Part shown: positions 6,591 to 10,404 of the stretch, in pieces
Layout: every line of letters begins with the position of its first letter
Position numbering within the stretch: the first letter of the stretch is position 1
Assembly: GCA_021784265.1 (NCBI GenBank)
Contig: JAJXTA010000021.1
Location: 1 to 13,178, forward strand
DNA from: a bacterium
GTDB lineage: Bacteria; Verrucomicrobiota; Verrucomicrobiia; Limisphaerales; J093
Direction: 5' to 3'
DNA length: 13,178 nucleotides
Position numbers and translations under genes: made by a program
The notes under the pieces: generated by a model
Told to the model about the DNA's origin: nothing
What the model saw: only the letters and a program-made list of their open reading frames with translations
Databases searched by the model: none

Positions 6591-7064
6591 TTACGCCACC
6601 TTCACCTCGATGGCGCGCGGACGGGCTTTCTCCTGCTTGACCACGCGCACCTTCAGCACGCCGTCCTTGAACTCAGCGCCCACCTGGGTGCCGTCGGCGT
6701 CTTCAGGCAGCGTGAAGCTGCGCTCAAACCGCCCGTAGGCCCGCTCGATGCGATGGTAGCGCTTGTTCTTCTCTTCTTTCTCGTACTTCCGGTCGCCGGA
6801 GAGGGTCAGTACGCCGCTCTCGACCGTGACCGATACGTCCTCTTTGCGGACCTCCGGCAGCTCGGCCTTGATGAGGTACTCCTTGTCGTCCTCAGTGATG
6901 TCCACCAGCGGCGCCCATTCGGCCACCGTCATCGTCTCTTCCTTGCCGTCGGTGCGACGGAAGGGGGTGAGGTTGAACAAGGAAGTCAACCGGTTCTGCA
7001 AGTCCGACATTTCCTTAAATGGATCCCACACTTTCGAGGGGTCCCAACGACTCAGTGTTGTCAT
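6591..7064 (-). CDS. Small heat-shock protein, Hsp20/alpha-crystallin family
   Basis: A 157-residue ATP-independent cytoplasmic holdase chaperone that binds unfolding proteins in large oligomers. The short N-terminal arm (SRWDPSKVWDPFKEMSDLQN) is typical. The alpha-crystallin domain runs about 49-145: EWAPLVDITEDDKEYLIKAE at its start, then GVLTLSGDRK, the region YHRIERAYGRFERSFTLP containing the dimerisation loop, and the hallmark DGVLKVRVVK (134-143). The C-terminal tail has an I-x-V motif (IEV, 152-154), the usual oligomer-locking sequence. The ATG at 7064 has a good Shine-Dalgarno GAAAGG (7078-7073) 8 nt upstream. It is divergent from the glutaredoxin-like gene with a long, structured 5' region. 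The CIRCE element (TTAGCACTC-N9-GAGTGCTAA) is absent, so HrcA control is not indicated. Confidence 0.96.
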   Translation of the reverse strand: MTTLSRWDPSKVWDPFKEMSDLQNRLTSLFNLTPFRRTDGKEETMTVAEWAPLVDITEDDKEYLIKAELPEVRKEDVSVTVESGVLTLSGDRKYEKEEKNKRYHRIERAYGRFERSFTLPEDADGTQVGAEFKDGVLKVRVVKQEKARPRAIEVKVA

Positions 7065-7102
7065 TTGCTTTGCCTTTCTCGAGGCGGACTCTCATTCGTT
7101 GG

Positions 7103-7136
7103 CTTGGCCTGGTTGCCGCCGTTCATTCAGGCCAAG
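7103..7136 (-). promoter_or_regulatory. Inverted repeat in the hsp20 leader
   Basis: A perfect 9-bp inverted repeat, CTTGGCCTG (7103-7111) and CAGGCCAAG (7128-7136), with a 16-nt spacer, lies 39-72 nt upstream of the hsp20 start. If transcription begins near 7254, it is part of a 5' leader of about 190 nt. On the minus strand the repeat is immediately preceded by CCTCCTTGG, an anti-Shine-Dalgarno-like string. It could be an RNA-thermometer element or a protein operator; the sequence alone does not decide. Confidence 0.45.
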
Positions 7137-7260
7137 GAGGCTCGATTTGTTACCGCCCATTTCGTGACGGGCGAGCAAGCGAACCATTTGTGTATGTAAC
7201 AGGAACCATGCCCGGTCGATCTCCGGGGTTGGTTATCTACATAAGTTACGTCTGATGAAG
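7137..7260. other. Remainder of hsp20 upstream region
   Basis: This is AT-richer than its surroundings and has no ORF. The AAGGAGG string at 7134-7140 looks like a plus-strand ribosome site but has no start codon at usable distance. On the minus strand it would be transcribed as the first half of the hsp20 leader. Nothing else was recognised. Confidence 0.35.
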
Positions 7261-7291
7261 ATAATATGCATTATGGCCATGGCCTTGTTAA
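7261..7291 (-). promoter_or_regulatory. Candidate hsp20 promoter with palindromic spacer
   Basis: On the minus strand TTAACA (7291-7286, five of six -35 bases) is followed after 17 bp by CATATT (7268-7263), or after 19 bp by TATTAT (7266-7261, five of six -10 bases). The spacer contains the 10-bp palindrome GGCCATGGCC (7275-7284). A palindrome between -35 and -10 is where a repressor or MerR-type activator would bind. The hexamers are imperfect and the spacing is ambiguous. Confidence 0.4.
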
Positions 7292-7301
7292 AGGGCCGAA
7301 C

Positions 7302-7352
7302 TGCGCCCTAATGCGCCATCATGGCGCATTAAAAGTGTGCCACTTTGGCGCA
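7302..7352. promoter_or_regulatory. Tandem operator cluster, five TGCGCCA-type half-sites
   Basis: Five related 7-mers occur in 51 bp: TGCGCCC (7302-7308), TGCGCCA (7312-7318), TGGCGCA (7322-7328), TGTGCCA (7336-7342) and TGGCGCA (7346-7352). The second and third are the core of a perfect palindrome, TAATGCGCCAT-C-ATGGCGCATTA (7309-7331). The fourth and fifth form a second palindrome with one mismatch and a 3-bp spacer. The starts of the first three are exactly 10 bp apart, as are those of the last two, so one face of the helix is presented within each group. The cluster sits just upstream of the candidate hsp20 -35 and about 150-200 bp before the glutaredoxin-like gene, suggesting a dimeric regulator of one or both. 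The identity of the regulator is unknown. Confidence 0.6.
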
Positions 7353-7504
7353 AATAGCCCATCCCGCGCGGACAGTATCCAACCCGCTTGGCCGAGACTG
7401 GCTGGTTTCTCGACGAGGCCAGCGCTTGACGGGCTTCGCGCTCGGCGTCCAAGGTCGCGGGTGCTTCTTACCTGGCCGGTTCGCCAGCCTGAGAGACGTT
7501 GCCT
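7353..7504 (+). other. Upstream region of glutaredoxin-like gene
   Basis: No ORF. A TTGACG at 7426-7431 could be a -35, but the sequence 17-18 bp downstream (CAAGGT) is a poor -10, so I do not call a promoter. A purine-rich GAGAGA (7491-7496) serves as ribosome site for the ATG at 7505. Confidence 0.4.
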
Positions 7505-7750
7505 ATGAAGATCACCGTTTACCGCAAAGCCGGGTGCCTTTGGTCCGCCGCTGTTATTGGTTTTCTCGAGGCGCTCGACCTCCCGTTTACCGTCAAGAAC
7601 ATGACGGCGAGCCCGCGTTACTTGAACGAGTTGCGGAAGAAATCCGGGCAAACCATGAGTCCGAGCTTGGACATCGACGGGGTGATGATTCCGGATGCCA
7701 GTGTCGAGGCGGTGGCGAAGGTGCTGGAGGAGCGCGGGCTCGTGATTTGA
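7505..7750 (+). CDS. Glutaredoxin-like protein with a C-L-W-S site
   Basis: An 81-residue thioredoxin-fold protein (MKITVYRKAG C LWS…). The order fits glutaredoxin: first strand KITVY, active-site segment C11-L-W-S14, helix AAVIGFLEALDLPF, the residue-contact segment SGQTMSP with the cis-proline P53 (TMSP, 50-53), strand SLDIDGVMI and a C-terminal helix VEAVAKVLEERG. Classical glutaredoxins have CPYC and monothiol ones CGFS. Here the second cysteine is Ser and the following position is Leu-Trp, so at most monothiol chemistry is possible. The ATG at 7505 is 8 nt after GAGAGA; an in-frame TTG at 7499 would only add two residues. It precedes the beta-helix gene by 47 bp on the same strand, but a functional link is not evident. 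It could be an orphan redox or glutathionylation protein. Confidence 0.82.
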   Translation: MKITVYRKAGCLWSAAVIGFLEALDLPFTVKNMTASPRYLNELRKKSGQTMSPSLDIDGVMIPDASVEAVAKVLEERGLVI

Positions 7751-7797
7751 GACGAGCGAGTGACCGGGCTTGAAGCCGGGCGGCGCATGGGGTTACC

Positions 7798-10002
7798 TTG
7801 CCGGCGTTGAGCCTGACCTGGAATTCCTGGCGGCGTTTGGGGTGGACGGCGTTTCTCCTGAGCTGTGGCGGCGTCCTGCTGCTAGCGGGACGAAGCTGGG
7901 CCGGGGTGGGACCGGCGCCGCAGTTGACGCTGTACGTTGCCCCGAACGGGGATGACCAGTGGAGCGGACGCCTTCGCGCTCCGAATCGCGCCGGGACCGA
8001 CGGCCCGCTGTTGAGCCTGACCGGCGCCCGCGATGCCCTCCGTCGCCGGCGCGGGGCGGCGTCTGGCCCGCTTGGCGCGGTGACCGTGATGGTTCGGGGC
8101 GGGAGGTATTGGCTGACCGCCCCTTTTGTGCTCGAGCCGGAAGATTCGGGCTCGTCGAACGCGCCCGTTGTGTATGCCGCCTATGGCAACGAGCGTCCTG
8201 TGTTCAGCGGTGGGCGGGTGCTGACCGGGTTCCACCAGAACGGCGCGTTGTGGGAGTGTGTCGTTCCCGAAGTGCGGGCCGGTCGCTGGTATTTCCGGGA
8301 GTTGTTCGTCAACGGCCAGCGTCGTCCCCGGGCGCGCTCGCCGAACCACGGGTATTTCCGGATCGCCGGCCTGCTGCCCGGCGGGCGGGACGCGCACGGC
8401 AAGCCGGAACCCAGCCGCTCGGGGTTCGTCTTTCGAGCGGGCGACATCCAGCCCTGGCAGCGGCTCCACGATGTGAACATCATCTTGTACCACTCGTGGG
8501 AGACCTCGATCCATCCCATCCAGTCGGTGGACACGGTGTCGAACATCGTCGAGTTCAGCGCCCCGCTCAAGGAGTGGTGGAGCCTTGGGTACTGGGAGAA
8601 GGCGCAGCGCTATGTCATCGAGAATGCCCGCGAGGCGCTGGATGCGCCGGGCGAATGGTATCTGAACCGCGCGACTGGCGTGCTGACCTACTACCCGGAA
8701 CCGGGCGAAACCCTCGGCCAGATCGAGGTCGTGGCGCCGCGTCTCACCGAGTTGGTCCACTGGAACGGGGACGCCGACGGCGGGCGGTTCGTCGATTACG
8801 TCACGCTGCGCGGACTGGCCTTCGAGCACGCCGATTGGCAACTCTCCCCGCGCGGCAACAGCAGCACCCAGGCGGCGGTCGAGGCCCCGGCGGCGCTGGT
8901 GGCCGACGGGGCGCGCCACTGCGCCTTCGAGGCGGGAGAGGTGTCTCACCTCGGGGCCTATGGCATCTGGTTTCGCCGTGGTTGCCATGACTGTCGCCTC
9001 CAGCAGAACCGGGTTTGGGACCTCGGGGCCGGCGGCGTGCGGGTGGGCGAAGCCCAGCGGGCCGCCACCGACCGGGCCGAGTCCAACGGCAACCTTATCG
9101 ACAACAACCACATCTTCGATGGCGGCCACGTCTATCCCGCCGGCGTCGGCGTCTGGGTAGCCCAGAGCAGTCACAACGTCATTTCGCACAACGAAATCCA
9201 CGACTTCTTCTACTCGGGAATGTCCATCGGTTGGAACTGGGACGACACCCCCAACCGGTGCCACCACAACGTCATCGAGTTCAACCATGTGCATCATCTG
9301 GTCAAAGGCGTCTTGAGCGATGCCGGCGCGATCTACGCCCTGGGCGCCTCACCCGGCAGCGTGATCCGCAACAACGTCTTCCACGACGTCTGGCCCTACG
9401 ACACCCCGCCCTTCGGCTGGGGCATTTACCTGGATGCCACCTGCAGCGGGTACCTCGTCGAAAACAACATTGTCTATAGCACCCGCAGCGGGGGGCTCAT
9501 GTTCAACAACGGCGGCCACGAACACGTGATCCGGAACAACGTGTTCGCCTTCGCCGCTGATTACGCCATCTGGCCCTACTGGGAACGGCGGCCCAATGTT
9601 TTCCAACACAACGTGGTTTATCTCACCCAAGGTCAGGTTTTTGTCCCGCTCGGTGAGCGTTCGCTCCACGAGCGCCGCGCCGCCAAGGAATCCCTCGGGA
9701 CCTGGGATGACAACCTCTATTGGGACACCGCCGGGCCGGCGCACCTCCGGCTCTTTGCGCACGATTGGACTGACTGGCGCGCGCTCGGCTTGGACCAACA
9801 TTCCCGCATCGCCGACCCGCGGTTTGTCAACCCGGCGGCCGATGACTTTCGTTTGCGCCCGGATTCCCCGGCCCTCGCCCTCGGGTTCACACCCATCGAC
9901 ACCAGCGCCGTCGGCCTCTACGGCCCGCGCGCCTGGGTTGACCAAGCCCGCCGCATCCACTATCCCAAGGCGGTCTTGCCCCCTCCAACGCGCGCCCGCT
10001 GA
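7798..10002 (+). CDS. Secreted right-handed beta-helix protein, GH141-like
   Basis: A 734-residue exported protein. A Sec signal peptide is evident: basic SWRRLGW, hydrophobic TAFLLSCGGVLLLAG, and a likely cut after SWA (about residue 35). The N-terminal module reads LTLYVAPNGDDQWSGRL (44-60), GARDALRRRR, VTVMVRGGRYWLTAPFVL, APVVYAAYGNERPVFSGGR and YFRELFVNGQRRPRARSPN (165-183). This layout resembles glycoside hydrolase family 141, which includes an alpha-L-fucosidase and a xylanase. A parallel beta-helix with Asn ladders follows (LIDNNHIFDGG, HNVISHNEIHDF, HHNVIEFNHVHHL, GSVIRNNVFHDV, YLVENNIVYS), about residues 330-620. The C-terminus RFVNPAADDFRLRPDSPAL is a frequent cap of such proteins. 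The start is TTG 7798: an in-frame TGA lies at 7771 and no ATG lies between. Family membership is from memory. A fucosidase role is supported only by the nearby fucose module, and a polysaccharide lyase or epimerase is the alternative. Confidence 0.85.
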   Translation: MPALSLTWNSWRRLGWTAFLLSCGGVLLLAGRSWAGVGPAPQLTLYVAPNGDDQWSGRLRAPNRAGTDGPLLSLTGARDALRRRRGAASGPLGAVTVMVRGGRYWLTAPFVLEPEDSGSSNAPVVYAAYGNERPVFSGGRVLTGFHQNGALWECVVPEVRAGRWYFRELFVNGQRRPRARSPNHGYFRIAGLLPGGRDAHGKPEPSRSGFVFRAGDIQPWQRLHDVNIILYHSWETSIHPIQSVDTVSNIVEFSAPLKEWWSLGYWEKAQRYVIENAREALDAPGEWYLNRATGVLTYYPEPGETLGQIEVVAPRLTELVHWNGDADGGRFVDYVTLRGLAFEHADWQLSPRGNSSTQAAVEAPAALVADGARHCAFEAGEVSHLGAYGIWFRRGCHDCRLQQNRVWDLGAGGVRVGEAQRAATDRAESNGNLIDNNHIFDGGHVYPAGVGVWVAQSSHNVISHNEIHDFFYSGMSIGWNWDDTPNRCHHNVIEFNHVHHLVKGVLSDAGAIYALGASPGSVIRNNVFHDVWPYDTPPFGWGIYLDATCSGYLVENNIVYSTRSGGLMFNNGGHEHVIRNNVFAFAADYAIWPYWERRPNVFQHNVVYLTQGQVFVPLGERSLHERRAAKESLGTWDDNLYWDTAGPAHLRLFAHDWTDWRALGLDQHSRIADPRFVNPAADDFRLRPDSPALALGFTPIDTSAVGLYGPRAWVDQARRIHYPKAVLPPPTRAR

Positions 10003-10157
10003 ATGCCCCGAAAGCCTGCACCCGGACCGTCCACTGGCGTCGCCTCTGGCCAGACCGCCCTCGGGCGGCAGCCCGACGCGGCCCGGCGCGCTTGTCGCTC
10101 ACCGGTCGCCAACCATGCGAGCGCAGCGAGCTGAACCAAAGCCCTGGAAGGGCGACA
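10003..10157. repeat. Outer flank of the fold-back repeat, no gene
   Basis: No credible ORF. From about 10110 the sequence (GCGAGCGCAGCGAG… then the small hairpin GCCCT-GGA-AGGGC at 10141-10153) aligns loosely, in inverted orientation, with 10338-10390 (AGCCCC-AGC-GGGGC on the minus strand). The repeat therefore probably reaches outward beyond the perfect terminal repeats. Nothing else is seen in 10003-10110. Confidence 0.4.
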
Positions 10158-10337
10158 GATAATAGCCCCGGGCAAGCGCAGCGCCGCCCGGGGTTACGGT
10201 CGCCAAAATGATCTCCTCTTTTTTCCTTCAGGTTTGGCGCGCCTGAGTCGCGCCAAACCTGAAGGAAAAAGGAGAATGGGTGGGGTGGCGTTTGACCCAG
10301 GGCGGCGGCCTCGACGGCCTTGCCCGGGGCTATTATC
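10158..10337. repeat. Fold-back (MITE-like) element with 19-bp terminal inverted repeats
   Basis: The perfect 19-bp sequence GATAATAGCCCCGGGCAAG (10158-10176) recurs inverted at 10319-10337. The interior arms are also related: GCGCCGCCCGGGG (left) against GCCGCCGCCCTGGG (right, reverse complement), then CGCC and ATnnTCTCCT before a T run. The two halves meet at a central hairpin (10220-10270). The whole is thus about 180 bp of imperfect inverted repeat with no coding capacity. Such structure suggests a non-autonomous mobile element, or two head-to-head copies of a dispersed repeat. I see no obvious target-site duplication. It lies in the convergent gap between the beta-helix gene and nrdJ. 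Confidence 0.7.
10220..10270. repeat. Perfect 22-bp-arm hairpin at the element centre
   Basis: Arm 10220-10241 (beginning TTTTTCCTTCAGG and ending TTTGGCGCG) is the exact reverse complement of 10249-10270, with a 7-nt loop CCTGAGT. The outer bases CTCC (10213-10216) and GGAG (10271-10274) extend it after a 3-nt bulge. Read from either strand the T run precedes the stem and the A run follows it, the reverse of an intrinsic terminator, so a simple terminator role is unlikely. The stem could still slow convergent transcripts. Confidence 0.8.
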
Positions 10338-10404
10338 AGGCCGCCCCGCTGGGGCTCCTCGCTTGGCCGCGCTAGGGCGCGGCAAGCTGACATAACCGGG
10401 GCAC

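Noticed and set aside
7065..7140. CIRCE/HrcA operator upstream of hsp20
   Set aside because: TTAGCACTC-N9-GAGTGCTAA is not present in any recognisable form.
7426..7455. Promoter TTGACG…CAAGGT for the glutaredoxin-like gene
   Set aside because: The -35 is reasonable but the -10 matches only two of six positions.
7761..7780. CCGGGCTTGAAGCCGGG hairpin between the glutaredoxin-like and beta-helix genes
   Set aside because: It pairs only with a bulge and a 6-bp stem, without a T run; too weak for a terminator or attenuator call.
7882..9297. Long minus-strand open frame antisense to the beta-helix gene
   Set aside because: No domain or signal is visible, and the plus-strand gene has a signal peptide and beta-helix repeats.
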